From contig NZ_MBUA01000001.1 of the NCBI RefSeq assembly GCF_014332695.1, positions 186,001-250,000 on the forward strand: a stretch of DNA of 64,000 bases. Reading direction: 5' to 3'. The position numbers and the translations under genes were made by a program. This document shows, one piece after another, positions 16,313 to 25,038 of this stretch. Position 1 is the first letter of the stretch. Each line of letters begins with the position of its first letter. The notes below the pieces were generated by a model. That model did no database searches. It worked only from the letters and a program-made list of their open reading frames with translations, and had not been told where the DNA came from. The stretch is from Flavihumibacter stibioxidans. Lineage in GTDB: Bacteria > Bacteroidota > Bacteroidia > Chitinophagales > Chitinophagaceae.

Positions 16313-17308
16313 TTAGTCAACAATAAAAGGATAGTTCTCATCAACATAAATGTCTTTCAGCACTTCGCTGTCATCAGGCCATGGGCTCTCTTCAGCAAAT
16401 TTCACAGACTCTTCCACTTCGGCATCCACCCTCTTATTGATGGCATCAATTTCTTCCTGTGTAGCGAAATTGTTTTCTAGAATGGTAGCCAGCACCTGCT
16501 CGATCGGATCGCGCTGTTTATACTCTTCCACTTCTTCCTTGGTACGGTATTTCTGCGGGTCAGAAATGGAGTGACCTTTGTATCGGTAGGTTTTTATTTC
16601 GATCAGGGTCGGACCGTCACCCTCACGGGCACGCTTAACCGCACGGCTGATACTTTCATGAACTGCTTCAGGGCTCATACCGTCAATGGAATCAGCAGGC
16701 ATTTCATAGGCATCGGCCAGTTTATAAATATCCACCACGTTGGAAGTTCTCTCCACGGATGTTCCCATCGCGTAATTATTATTCTCGCAGATAAAGATCA
16801 CCGGCAGTTTCCAGAGCATGGCCAGGTTAAAGGTTTCATGCAGCATACCCTGCCTGGCAGCACCGTCACCGAAGAAGGTCAGGCAAACCGCGTCGGTACC
16901 CTTGTATTTTTCAGCAAACGCGATACCGGCACCTGTTCCGATCTGGGCGCCAACGATACCGTGGCCTCCGAAAAATCGCTCTTTCTTGCCAAAAAAGTGC
17001 ATACTGCCGCCCTTACCCTTGGCGCAGCCGGTGGCTTTACCATAGAGTTCGGCCATACATGACCTGGCACTAATCCCCTTCGCAAGGGCCAGACCGTGGT
17101 CGCGATAGGCGGTGATAAACGCGTCTTCGGATTTGGTAGCAGTCATACAACCCGCAGCTATGGCTTCCTGCCCAACATAGGCGTGGAAAAAGCCACGGAT
17201 CTTGCCTTCCATTTTGTATTTCTCTTCAGCCTTCAGTTCGAACTGGCGAATCAGCAGCATCAGCTCATACCAGTACAGATAGGTCTCCTTTGAAAATTTT
17301 GTTGCCAC
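16313..17308 (-). CDS. pdhA: Pyruvate dehydrogenase E1 component, alpha subunit
   Basis: A 331-residue thiamine-diphosphate enzyme subunit that decarboxylates pyruvate in the PDH complex. The ThDP/Mg2+ motif runs from GDGAARQGMLHETFNLA to ENNNYAMGT. GHSISDP near the end is the phosphorylation-loop region of E1-alpha. I choose the GTG start at 17308 (VATKFSKETYLYWY); the longer frame to 17410 would overlap the divergent recF gene and adds atypical residues. The beta subunit is not in this window, so E1 genes are unlinked here. Confidence 0.94.
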   Translation of the reverse strand: MATKFSKETYLYWYELMLLIRQFELKAEEKYKMEGKIRGFFHAYVGQEAIAAGCMTATKSEDAFITAYRDHGLALAKGISARSCMAELYGKATGCAKGKGGSMHFFGKKERFFGGHGIVGAQIGTGAGIAFAEKYKGTDAVCLTFFGDGAARQGMLHETFNLAMLWKLPVIFICENNNYAMGTSVERTSNVVDIYKLADAYEMPADSIDGMSPEAVHESISRAVKRAREGDGPTLIEIKTYRYKGHSISDPQKYRTKEEVEEYKQRDPIEQVLATILENNFATQEEIDAINKRVDAEVEESVKFAEESPWPDDSEVLKDIYVDENYPFIVD

Positions 17309-17372
17309 TTGTTTAGTTTTGAGACGGGCAAAGATAAGGGATTGAACCAATAACAGTAATATTGCAGCAATT

Positions 17373-18461
17373 TTGTTCTCCCTCAATTCCATATCAGTTT
17401 TCCAGTTCAAGAATTACCTGCAGCAGTCCTGGAATTTCTCTGAACGGGTGGTAGGAATCACCGGCCGTAACGGTACGGGTAAAACCAACCTGCTGGATGC
17501 CGTTTATTTTCTTTGCTTTACCAAAAGTTATTTCCAGCGTTCCGATGCCCAACTGGTGTACAATGGAGCTCAGGGCATGCGGGTGGCGGGGGAATTCACC
17601 AAACAGGGGCAGCTTTACCAGGTCAGCGGCCTGATCAGGGAAAACGGTAAAAAAGAATTCCAGGTCAATGGTTCCCCCTGCGAAAAGATGGCCGACCATA
17701 TCGGCAATTTCCCGGCGGTGATGATCGCCCCCGATGATGTGCAGATCATTACGGAAGGCAGTGAAGAGCGAAGACGTTTTATGGATGCGCTTTTTTCCCA
17801 GCTCGACCACCAATACCTGCTGCAACTGATGCAATACAACCGCCTGCTGCAGCAAAGGAACAGCCTGCTGAAGCAGATGGGGGAATCCCGTCAGCGGCAG
17901 TTTGACCTGCTAGATGTGCTGGATTACCAGTTATCCGCACCCGCAGAATATGTTTTTGAAAAAAGGAAAGCTTACCTTGATCAGCTGATTGGCCTGGTAA
18001 CTGCCCGCTATTATACGATCGCGGGTGAACAGTACGACCTCCAACTCAGGTATGAAAGCCCGCTGCTGGCCTCCGGTATCAGGCAGATCCTGGCCGGGAA
18101 CCGGGAACGCGACCTGATGGCGCAGCGCACCCAGCTGGGTATTCACAGGGATGATATATCCATTAGCCTGGGCGACAAACCATTCCGCCAAACCGCCTCG
18201 CAGGGCCAAAGGAAAAGTCTCCTGTTTTCCCTGAAACTGGCCGAATTTGCCATGCTTAAATCAGACAAAGGCTTTCCGCCCATTCTGTTGCTGGATGATG
18301 TTTTTGAAAAGCTGGATGAGAACAGGATGCACAACCTGCTGATGGAAGTATGCGTGCAGAATAAAGGGCAGGTCCTGGTAACAGACACCCATCCCCATCG
18401 AATAAAGGACAGTTTTTCCGCCCTGGGCCTCCCCTATCAGGCCGTAACCAGCGGGCAATAA
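17373..18461 (+). CDS. recF: DNA replication/repair protein RecF
   Basis: A 362-residue SMC-like ATPase that helps load RecA at gaps. It has Walker A GRNGTGKTN (31-39), the ABC signature region ASQGQRKSLLFSLKLAEF and Walker B ILLLDDVFEKLD. The N-terminus SISVFQFKNY is typical and fixes the start at a TTG codon (17373); no ATG is available in frame nearby. The gene is divergent from pdhA with only 64 bp between the two start codons. Confidence 0.94.
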   Translation: MFSLNSISVFQFKNYLQQSWNFSERVVGITGRNGTGKTNLLDAVYFLCFTKSYFQRSDAQLVYNGAQGMRVAGEFTKQGQLYQVSGLIRENGKKEFQVNGSPCEKMADHIGNFPAVMIAPDDVQIITEGSEERRRFMDALFSQLDHQYLLQLMQYNRLLQQRNSLLKQMGESRQRQFDLLDVLDYQLSAPAEYVFEKRKAYLDQLIGLVTARYYTIAGEQYDLQLRYESPLLASGIRQILAGNRERDLMAQRTQLGIHRDDISISLGDKPFRQTASQGQRKSLLFSLKLAEFAMLKSDKGFPPILLLDDVFEKLDENRMHNLLMEVCVQNKGQVLVTDTHPHRIKDSFSALGLPYQAVTSGQ

Positions 18462-18858
18462 GGTTTTTAAAAATAAATGTGCACTAAATCCTGCCAGGAG
18501 CTAAACCGGCAATACTGTTTTGCACACTAGCTTTCAACGGGTAGCGTGTACGGAGAAAAATACGGATAGAATTCAGGGGCCTCGCTTTCATAGGGGCGGG
18601 TACGGATCAAGAGGTAAAACTTAGGATGGATATAAAAACGGGACCAATAGAACCTTAAAGAAGGGCAAAGATGCAAAATAGTTGCAACAACAACCACCCG
18701 GAATTGTTAAATCGCTTTTTTAAACCCGTTGCGGGCAGGATACTTTACCGATGCAGGCAGAGACTGAGTCTGGGTGAGCTTTTGCAGGCAGGGTGATGGC
18801 CAAACTGAATTTCAGGGAACAATGGTTTTTCTACAATCCAGACTATTATCTTTGAGCC
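18462..18858. other. 397-bp intergenic region without a recognisable gene
   Basis: No open frame of useful length, no tRNA and none of the conserved blocks of tmRNA or RNase P RNA are visible. It contains G-rich stretches, two GCAGGCAG repeats (18753 and 18784), a minus-strand TATTTTGCATCTTTG stretch near 18670-18690 that resembles a promoter, and the DUF721-gene promoter at its right end. It could carry a small RNA or be decayed sequence. Confidence 0.4.
18847..18854 (+). promoter_or_regulatory. Predicted -7 element (TATCTTTG) before the DUF721 gene
   Basis: It matches TAnnTTTG only 4 bp upstream of the ATG at 18859. If used, the transcript would be leaderless or nearly so. Confidence 0.4.
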
Positions 18859-19140
18859 ATGGGAGAATATTCATTAGGTGACGCCATCCAGCAGTTCCTG
18901 AAAAAAAGCAGGCTGAAAGGTTCTGTACAGGCCTTGCAGATCACCGATGTGTGGGAAACCATTATGGGTAAAACCGTTGCCAAATACACCGACAGCATCA
19001 AGATATACGGAGATAAACTCTATGTGACCACCACCGTGGCACCTCTCAGGCAGGAACTACTTTACCAGAAGGAAAAGATCATCGAACGTGTCAACGAAGC
19101 CCTGGGGGAAAAGGTGATCAAAGAAGTTATTATACAATGA
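18859..19140 (+). CDS. DUF721 domain protein (DciA-like)
   Basis: A 93-residue protein matching the DUF721/DciA family: LGDAIQQFLKKSRL, VWETIMGKTVAKYTDSIKIYGDKLYV and the tail APLRQELLYQKEKIIERVNEALGEKVIKEVII. DciA is the ancestral loader or operator of the replicative helicase in bacteria lacking DnaC/DnaI. The short, single-domain form fits Bacteroidetes. Its position after recF fits a replication role. Confidence 0.85.
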   Translation: MGEYSLGDAIQQFLKKSRLKGSVQALQITDVWETIMGKTVAKYTDSIKIYGDKLYVTTTVAPLRQELLYQKEKIIERVNEALGEKVIKEVIIQ

Positions 19141-19175
19141 GGCATGGAACCGACAGTAAGGCGTGAGGGAAAAAG

Positions 19176-20231
19176 TTAAGCCTTTCTCGCTCTGGGGTCT
19201 ACCACCCCATACAACAGGTCGGCAAGGAGGTTCACCAATACAAAAAAGCAGGCAGAAACCAGGACTGAACCCATTACCACCGGGAAATCCAGTTTTTCAA
19301 GGGCATCCACGGTCAGCTTGCCGATGCCCTTCCAACCAAAAATATATTCCACAAAAAATGCGCCCGCCAGCAATTCGGCGAACCAGCCGGTAATGGCTGT
19401 GATCACGGGATTCAGTGCATTCCTCAGCGCATGTTTCCAGATAACCACCCGGCGGGACAGTCCTTTTGCGGTGGCGGTGCGGATATAATCCTGTTGAAGC
19501 ACATCGAGCAGGGATGCCCGGGTTAACTGCGCGATAATGGCCAGCGGGCGGATTCCCAGGGTGATGGCAGGCAACAGAAGGTTGGACAGGGTTAAATAAG
19601 GCCGGCCCGTCCGGGTATCGAGGTCAAACCAGGATCCGGTCATGTGCAGCCCGGTATAATCACTCCAGAGAAAGCCAAAGAGGTAGGCGATGGCAATGGC
19701 CATAAAAAAAGAGGGAGCTGAGATACCCAGGATACTTCCAAATATGGAACCGGTATCAATCCAACTGCCTTTGTGTAGTGCCGCCATTACGCCGAGGCTT
19801 ATACCTAGAACAGTGGCCAGCAGCATGGCAGCAGTAGCGAGCATGAGTGTACCAGGAAGTGCTTCCATGATGACCGTACCTACTTCCCTCCTGGTCTGGT
19901 AGGAACGGCGGAGATAGGGCCATTTGAATCCTAATTTATTATGGCTGCCCATGCTGACGAATATCCCCTTCAATTGCTTGTTACTGATCTCTTCGGGGCT
20001 ATGGATCGAAACCGGTGAAATATCATTCAGGTAAAGGAGAAACTGTTTCCATTTGGGTTTGTCCAGGTTCAGGTCGCGGCGGATATTCTCCTGGGTAGCC
20101 TGGTCGGCCCTTTGCCCCATGACCAGTCGTGCAGGATCACCGAAGCCCTGGAATAAAACAAAGACAACCACTACCACTCCAAGCAGAACTGCGAGGCCAT
20201 AGGCCAGTTTTTTAAAGAAGAAATTCAGCAA
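19176..20231 (-). CDS. DppB/OppB-type ABC transporter permease
   Basis: A 351-residue inner-membrane protein. It opens with the family's N-terminal helix (LAYGLAVLLGVVVVVFVLF) and the motif GDPARLVMGQRADQATQENIRRDLNLDKPKWKQF. Five further membrane segments follow, with the EAA-type coupling loop RTATAKGLSRRVVIWKHALRNALNPVI. Such permeases pair with a DppC subunit, two ATPases and a solute-binding lipoprotein to import peptides or nickel. None of these partners is in the window. It lies 39 bp after the DoxX-like gene on the same strand. Confidence 0.9.
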   Translation of the reverse strand: MLNFFFKKLAYGLAVLLGVVVVVFVLFQGFGDPARLVMGQRADQATQENIRRDLNLDKPKWKQFLLYLNDISPVSIHSPEEISNKQLKGIFVSMGSHNKLGFKWPYLRRSYQTRREVGTVIMEALPGTLMLATAAMLLATVLGISLGVMAALHKGSWIDTGSIFGSILGISAPSFFMAIAIAYLFGFLWSDYTGLHMTGSWFDLDTRTGRPYLTLSNLLLPAITLGIRPLAIIAQLTRASLLDVLQQDYIRTATAKGLSRRVVIWKHALRNALNPVITAITGWFAELLAGAFFVEYIFGWKGIGKLTVDALEKLDFPVVMGSVLVSACFFVLVNLLADLLYGVVDPRARKA

Positions 20232-20270
20232 AGAAGTGCAGATTTATGTTGGCGTTTTTTTAATACTGTC

Positions 20271-21392
20271 TTATAAACCACTGAGCATCTGGATGGCTTT
20301 ATCATTGTCTTTAAGCGCCCATTTGTTTACAATAGTACCATCACTGAGGAGATACAGGGTTACAGGATAGCGGGCCGCCGTTTTTACGGCCACGGCATCG
20401 GAACGGAACACCGGTGTATTGCCTATTTCAGCCGCCAGCAGATTCAGTACATCTTCTGCAACAGGCGTGATGATATAGATAGGCATTTTCCTGGACTCGG
20501 CGATTTCCCTCAGCTCCAGCAGCGTCTGTTTCAACTCCTTCAGGTCTGCTTTATTAATCTCCTTAATGAACAGCCATTGCATCAATCCGCTTTGGGCAAG
20601 GATGGCCTGGGTGGTATCCGCACCAGACGCCGCCAGCAATACAAAATCTTTTACGGGTGGTTCTGCATTGCCTTTGCGAACCAGCTTATCATAGCGTTTC
20701 ACAAACTGGTAAACAGATTCATCAAAGTCTTCCGGGAACTGGTCAGCAGTAAACTCCACTTCCTGTCCTTTTTTATTGTACACAAAAGTGATGACGGTGC
20801 TGTCTGGTATGGCCCCTGCGGGTATTTTCATCTGGCTGGCAATGTTCTTTCCCTTTTTATAGGGAAGGCAATCCACCACCGGCAGGTGACGCAATACATA
20901 CCACTGAAATCCGAAACTGAACAGCGTGGTAAGTCCCAGCAGCAAAAGACTTTTTCGGGTATCCATTGACGTTTTAATACTGTTCCGGTACCTGAACAGG
21001 ACCAGGATCAGGAAAAGCAATACCAGGTCCTTAGTGAATGATTGTGCAGCGGTCAGCGGGATGCAATCACCAAAGCAACCGCAGGTTTTTATTTTACCGG
21101 AGAACAGTGCATAGGCTGTCAGGAATGTAAAGAAGATAATGAGCAGCAGCAGCAGCCAGCTGAAGAGGCGCATCTGCCAGCCAACAATCACGGCTACACC
21201 GGCAATGATTTCAAACGCGATCATCAGGATGGAAAAAGCCAGGGTATAGTCGTTCAGGTTGTGCATACCCCAAACTTCAAAAAATTCCTGCATCTTATAG
21301 CTGAGTCCCAGAGGGTCATTGGCTTTCACCAGCCCGGAAAAAATAAACAGGATCCCTACTATATATCTTGTAATGGTTAACATCAGTTTCAT
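20271..21392 (-). CDS. DoxX/MauE-like membrane protein with C-terminal periplasmic domain (BT_3928-type)
   Basis: A 373-residue protein. The first 165 residues hold about four to five transmembrane helices and match DoxX/MauE redox-associated proteins (ITRYIVGILFIFSGLVKANDPLG). A cysteine cluster KTCGCFGDC (Cys104, 106, 110) follows the third helix. The C-terminal 200 residues look like a thioredoxin-type fold (PIYIITPVAEDVLNLLAAEIGN, VTLYLLSDGTIVNKWALKDN) without a CxxC active site. A role in envelope redox chemistry or metal handling is an inference. Confidence 0.8.
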   Translation of the reverse strand: MKLMLTITRYIVGILFIFSGLVKANDPLGLSYKMQEFFEVWGMHNLNDYTLAFSILMIAFEIIAGVAVIVGWQMRLFSWLLLLLIIFFTFLTAYALFSGKIKTCGCFGDCIPLTAAQSFTKDLVLLFLILVLFRYRNSIKTSMDTRKSLLLLGLTTLFSFGFQWYVLRHLPVVDCLPYKKGKNIASQMKIPAGAIPDSTVITFVYNKKGQEVEFTADQFPEDFDESVYQFVKRYDKLVRKGNAEPPVKDFVLLAASGADTTQAILAQSGLMQWLFIKEINKADLKELKQTLLELREIAESRKMPIYIITPVAEDVLNLLAAEIGNTPVFRSDAVAVKTAARYPVTLYLLSDGTIVNKWALKDNDKAIQMLSGL

Positions 21393-21438
21393 AATCTTCC
21401 GGTCTAAAGTTTATTACTCTGTTCAGAATTTATCCTCC

Positions 21439-21993
21439 TCACCCCTGACCATGCTTTCCTTCTTCTATCAGAATTAAAGCAAAGGCTGCATAATTAAATA
21501 TATCCAGGTAATTGGCATCGATTCCCTCACTGATCAGGGTTTGTCCGTCGTTGGCAAGAATCTGTTTGATCCGCAGCAGCTTGGACAGTATCAGGTCGGT
21601 GAAACTTTCCTGGCTCATATCGCGCCAGGCTTCGCCATAGTCGTGGTTTTTCTGCGCCATCAGACTGCGCGCCCTTGCGACCTGTTCGTCGTATTTTTCA
21701 CCAACAACAGCAGGTGGGATCTCATCACCCGCATCGGCAGGCAGTTCAAGCTGAATCAGTCCGATTACCGCATAGTTCAGTATCCCCATGAATTCACTTT
21801 TGATACTGTCGCCCACCAGTTGTTTTTTATTTTCCTGGATGGTTCTGATGCGCCTTGCCTTGATAAAAATCTGGTCAACGATGGAAATGGGCCGGTAAAC
21901 CCGCCAGGACGTTCCATAGTCCTTCGTCTTTTTGATAAATATTTCCCTGCACTTCCCGATTGCCTGGTCGTATTGTTCTGTGGTGCTTATCAT
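21439..21993 (-). CDS. DUF1599 domain protein with internal duplication
   Basis: A 184-residue protein made of two similar halves. YDQAIGKCREIFIKKTKDYG followed by TSWRVYRP (from about residue 8) aligns with YDEQVARARSLMAQKNHDYG followed by EAWRDMSQ (from about 108), and each half continues with a DxI(F/L)xKxxRI helix. DUF1599 proteins are predicted nucleotide-modification-associated proteins, but the reaction is unknown. It is the first gene of a minus-strand group with the DoxX-like and permease genes and is divergent from folP. Confidence 0.85.
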   Translation of the reverse strand: MISTTEQYDQAIGKCREIFIKKTKDYGTSWRVYRPISIVDQIFIKARRIRTIQENKKQLVGDSIKSEFMGILNYAVIGLIQLELPADAGDEIPPAVVGEKYDEQVARARSLMAQKNHDYGEAWRDMSQESFTDLILSKLLRIKQILANDGQTLISEGIDANYLDIFNYAAFALILIEEGKHGQG

Positions 21994-22046
21994 GTGTTCT
22001 CCTAAAAATGATCATCTTTATCATTCAAAAATAAGGATTCGCTACC

Positions 22047-22889
22047 ATGTTCACGCTCAATTGCAAAGGCCGTCTGCTGTTACTGGATAAACCAGTTGTG
22101 ATGGGCATCATCAATTTTACGCCCGATTCATTTTTTGAAGCCAGCAGGAAGACTGGTATTTCAGCCGTATTGGAACAAGCAGGTAAAATGCTGCAGGAAG
22201 GGGCTGCCATACTTGATATCGGAGCCCAGAGCACCAGGCCCGACAGCCAGTACCTGGATGCAGATACAGAATGGAAAAGAATGGAAGAGATACTTCCTGT
22301 TTTATGCAGCAGCTTTCCGGATGTCATTATTTCGGCAGACACTTTTCATCACCGGGTGGCAGCAAGGGCGGTGGAAGCAGGTGCGCATATCATCAATGAT
22401 ATCAGTGGTGGTCTGATGGATCCTGAGATGATTCCGACCGTTGGGGCTTTGGGCGTACCCTATGTTTGTATGCACATGAAGGGAACTCCGCAGACGATGC
22501 AGTCGCTGGCACAATACAGGGATATAGCGTTGGAAGTGGTGGATTATTTTTCTGACCGGATCGCGGCCTGCAAGGCTGCAGGTATTAAAGATATTATACT
22601 GGACCCGGGATTGGGATTTGCCAAAACAATTCCCCAGAATTTTGAATTGCTGAACAAACTGGATGCCCTGCACATTCACGGTTATCCCTTACTGCTAGGC
22701 ATCTCCAGGAAATCGATGATCACCAGAACGCTTGGAAGAATTTCCGCCGCTGATGCCCTGAATGGCACCACGGTGCTCAATACCCTCGGCCTTACCAGGG
22801 GAGTGCATATTCTGCGGGTACACGATGTGAAAGAAGCCGTTCAGGCGGTAGAATTGTTCAGGGAGTTTGAACGGGGAAGAAACGTCTGA
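22047..22889 (+). CDS. folP: Dihydropteroate synthase
   Basis: A 280-residue TIM-barrel enzyme that condenses p-aminobenzoate with dihydropterin pyrophosphate in folate synthesis; it is the sulfonamide target. It has GIINFTPDSFFEAS (20-33), DIGAQSTRPDS, IILDPGLGFAKT and LLGISRKSMI. The last residues (RNV, then TGA) are encoded inside the first copy of the AAACGTCTGACGTTT repeat, so the stop codon is part of the palindrome. Confidence 0.96.
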   Translation: MFTLNCKGRLLLLDKPVVMGIINFTPDSFFEASRKTGISAVLEQAGKMLQEGAAILDIGAQSTRPDSQYLDADTEWKRMEEILPVLCSSFPDVIISADTFHHRVAARAVEAGAHIINDISGGLMDPEMIPTVGALGVPYVCMHMKGTPQTMQSLAQYRDIALEVVDYFSDRIAACKAAGIKDIILDPGLGFAKTIPQNFELLNKLDALHIHGYPLLLGISRKSMITRTLGRISAADALNGTTVLNTLGLTRGVHILRVHDVKEAVQAVELFREFERGRNV

Positions 22890-23060
22890 CGTTTGCGGGT
22901 ATAACGTCTGACGTTTGCGGGTATAACGTCTGACGTTTGCGTCCGGTGAATCCCGTAATGCTAAACGTCAGACGTTTGCGGGATAAAACGTCTGACGTTT
23001 AGCAATAGTGAATTCCGTAATCTTAAACGTCAGACGTTTGAGATGTAACGTCAGACGTTT
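22880..23060. repeat. Array of seven AAACGTCWGACGTTT palindromes
   Basis: Seven 13-15-bp palindromes with a single T or A at the centre lie at 22880-22894, 22903-22916, 22925-22938, 22963-22977, 22986-23000, 23025-23039 and 23047-23060. Central bases are T,T,T,A,T,A,A, so the copies are in both orientations. Spacers are irregular (7-25 nt) and partly repeated (GCGGGTAT; AATCCCGTAA/AATTCCGTAA). The array fills the gap between the convergent folP and FKBP genes. Confidence 0.92.
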
Positions 23061-23067
23061 ATTAAAA

Positions 23068-24012
23068 TCAATGATTATGACCGTCGTCCTTGCTGTGTCC
23101 CTGGGGAGCAGCGGAAGTATCAACCGGCTGCATCATGGGATTTTGCTGGGGAGCGGGAGCCTTATCAGCAATGTCAACCATTTCGATATCGAAAATCAGG
23201 GCTTCGTTGGGCTGTCCGCCGGGACCCGGGCGCATTCCGTAAGCCAGGAAACCGGGGATGTAAAGGGTTCCTTTCCCTCCTTTTGCAAAAAGCTTCAGGC
23301 CATCGTCCCAACCCTGAATCACCTGGCCCTGTCCCAGTACAAATCCAATCGGATCCTTGCCTGCTTCCATGGTTGATTCGAATTCCTTACCAGTGGTCAG
23401 GAGTTTACCGCGGTATTTTACAGAAACATATTTTCCTGAATCTGCAGTGATACCCGTTCCGCCATTCTCCACTGCTACATACACACCTTTTCCGGTTTTG
23501 GTTGCCTTGATATTATTCTTCTTAATGTACTCATCCAGGACTGCCTGGTCGCGTCCTTCCTGGCCTTTCATTTCCTTTTCCTGCTCAGCCTGTACCTGCT
23601 GTTCGTTATCCAGGATATCAACCACCTTGAAAATGAGGTAAAGTTTGTCACCCTTCTTCATGAATGGAGGCAAAGTGGGATTTTGCTTCATCAGGCTGTC
23701 AACTTCCTGCACCACCACCACGCTATCTCCCTTTGACAGGAACCGGAAAACCTCTGCTGCGTTGTAAACCGGCCCCAGGCTGTCAACCCTTGCGAATGCA
23801 GGGATACCGCCCTGGGAAGTACCGAGGGTAGAGTCATTAATCTTTTGCGTATAATGAACTTTAAGGAACTGACCGAGTTTTGCCTGCGGTCCTTCCCCTT
23901 TTTTTACGATCTTATACGTGATACCGCTTGCTGTTTTACTGTAGTCGGCACTACCACAGGCTGCCATCATAAGGGCAACAATTGCTGTTGTAAATAAAGA
24001 GAGCTTTGTCAT
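23068..24012 (-). CDS. FKBP-type peptidyl-prolyl isomerase lipoprotein
   Basis: A 314-residue lipoprotein (MMAAC, Cys19). The C-terminal FKBP domain (about 185-285) has VSVKYRGKLLTTGKEFESTM, DPIGFVLGQGQVIQGWDDGLKLFAKGGKG and PGFLAYGMRPGPGG. Residues 30-135 look like a second, degenerate FKBP half (YKIVKKGEGPQAKLGQFLKVHYT and VFRFLSKGDSVVV). Between them lies a charged helix (NEQQVQAEQEKEMKGQEGRDQ). The tail is histidine-rich (GHSKDDGHNH) and could bind metal. It follows nrnA by 3 bp, so the two are co-transcribed. It probably assists folding of envelope proteins. Confidence 0.9.
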   Translation of the reverse strand: MTKLSLFTTAIVALMMAACGSADYSKTASGITYKIVKKGEGPQAKLGQFLKVHYTQKINDSTLGTSQGGIPAFARVDSLGPVYNAAEVFRFLSKGDSVVVVQEVDSLMKQNPTLPPFMKKGDKLYLIFKVVDILDNEQQVQAEQEKEMKGQEGRDQAVLDEYIKKNNIKATKTGKGVYVAVENGGTGITADSGKYVSVKYRGKLLTTGKEFESTMEAGKDPIGFVLGQGQVIQGWDDGLKLFAKGGKGTLYIPGFLAYGMRPGPGGQPNEALIFDIEMVDIADKAPAPQQNPMMQPVDTSAAPQGHSKDDGHNH

Positions 24013-24015
24013 TTG

Positions 24016-25029
24016 TTATGTCAGTTGAAAATCTGATGCTGTTTCTTTGAGGACTTTTTTAAAGGTACGAAGGGTATCTTCCAGGGAAGCACTGCTGCGA
24101 CCACCGGCAGCGTTGAAATGACCGCCGCCTTCAAAATAAAGCCGGGCAAAGGTATTGACATCCACGTTACCCTTGCTGCGGAAGCTCCATTTTCTTTCTT
24201 CATCGCGATCGATCACGATGGCTGCCATCCGGATCCCCTGGATACTGAGGGGATAGTTGACCAGGCCTTCCGTATCTCCGGTTTTAATGTCGAACCGCAG
24301 AAGGTCTGATTTCGGGACAAAAATGAGCGCCGTATTGTATTCGTAAAACACTTCCATCCTGTTGGTCAGTACATGACCGATGAAACGGAGGCGGTTTTCG
24401 AGGAAATTATCATAAATATTTTCGTGGATCTGGGTATGCCTCAGTCCGGTTTCCTTCAGCCTGGCAACCATGCGATGCACATCGGCTGAAGCGGCGGGAT
24501 AACGGAATGACCCGGTATCCCCGATCAGTCCGGCATAGAGGCATTCGGCGATTTCCATCGAAATGGAATGACCGTGCCCGCTTTCCATGATGAAATCATA
24601 CACCATTTCACAGGTACTGCTCTTGGTGGTATCGCTGACCCCATAATGAAAGCTTTCGATGGCAGGCTGCTGGTGATGGTCGATCAGGATTTTAATTGCC
24701 GGTGATTTTTCCACTACCGGGGCCAGGTGTTTGGTCCTGATCAGTGTATTGAAATCGAGGCAGAATATCCAGTCGGCCGCATTGATAAGGGCGGCTGATT
24801 TTTCCCTGGTAATCTCATAATTCAGCACCCGGTCCGCTCCGGGCATCCAATCGAGGAAGGAGGCCCAGTTGGTTGGAGAGATCACATTTACTTCATGACC
24901 CAGGCGTGTAAGGAAATGATACAGGCCCAGGGATGAACCCATAGCATCAGGATCCGGTTTCTGGTGTGTCGTTATGATCACCCTGCGGGGTGATTCAAGC
25001 TGCGAAAAAATATGGTGTATTGGCTGCAT
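24016..25029 (-). CDS. DHH-family phosphoesterase (NrnA-like nanoRNase/pAp phosphatase)
   Basis: A 337-residue protein of the DHH-DHHA1 class. Motifs in order: THQKPDPDAMGSS (21-33), CLDFN, ILIDHHQQP, GLIGDTGSFRY and the DHHA1 glycine motif GGHFNAAGG. Relatives degrade 2-5-nt RNA and dephosphorylate 3'-phosphoadenosine 5'-phosphate. I use ATG 25029 rather than the TTG at 25041, because a TACATTTG element ends at 25039 and leaves the longer start upstream of the likely transcript. Confidence 0.9.
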   Translation of the reverse strand: MQPIHHIFSQLESPRRVIITTHQKPDPDAMGSSLGLYHFLTRLGHEVNVISPTNWASFLDWMPGADRVLNYEITREKSAALINAADWIFCLDFNTLIRTKHLAPVVEKSPAIKILIDHHQQPAIESFHYGVSDTTKSSTCEMVYDFIMESGHGHSISMEIAECLYAGLIGDTGSFRYPAASADVHRMVARLKETGLRHTQIHENIYDNFLENRLRFIGHVLTNRMEVFYEYNTALIFVPKSDLLRFDIKTGDTEGLVNYPLSIQGIRMAAIVIDRDEERKWSFRSKGNVDVNTFARLYFEGGGHFNAAGGRSSASLEDTLRTFKKVLKETASDFQLT

Positions 25030-25038
25030 AAAGCGGGG

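Noticed and set aside
22880-23060. CRISPR array
   Set aside because: Repeats are 13-15-bp perfect palindromes in both orientations, spacers are 7-25 nt and partly identical, and no cas gene is present.
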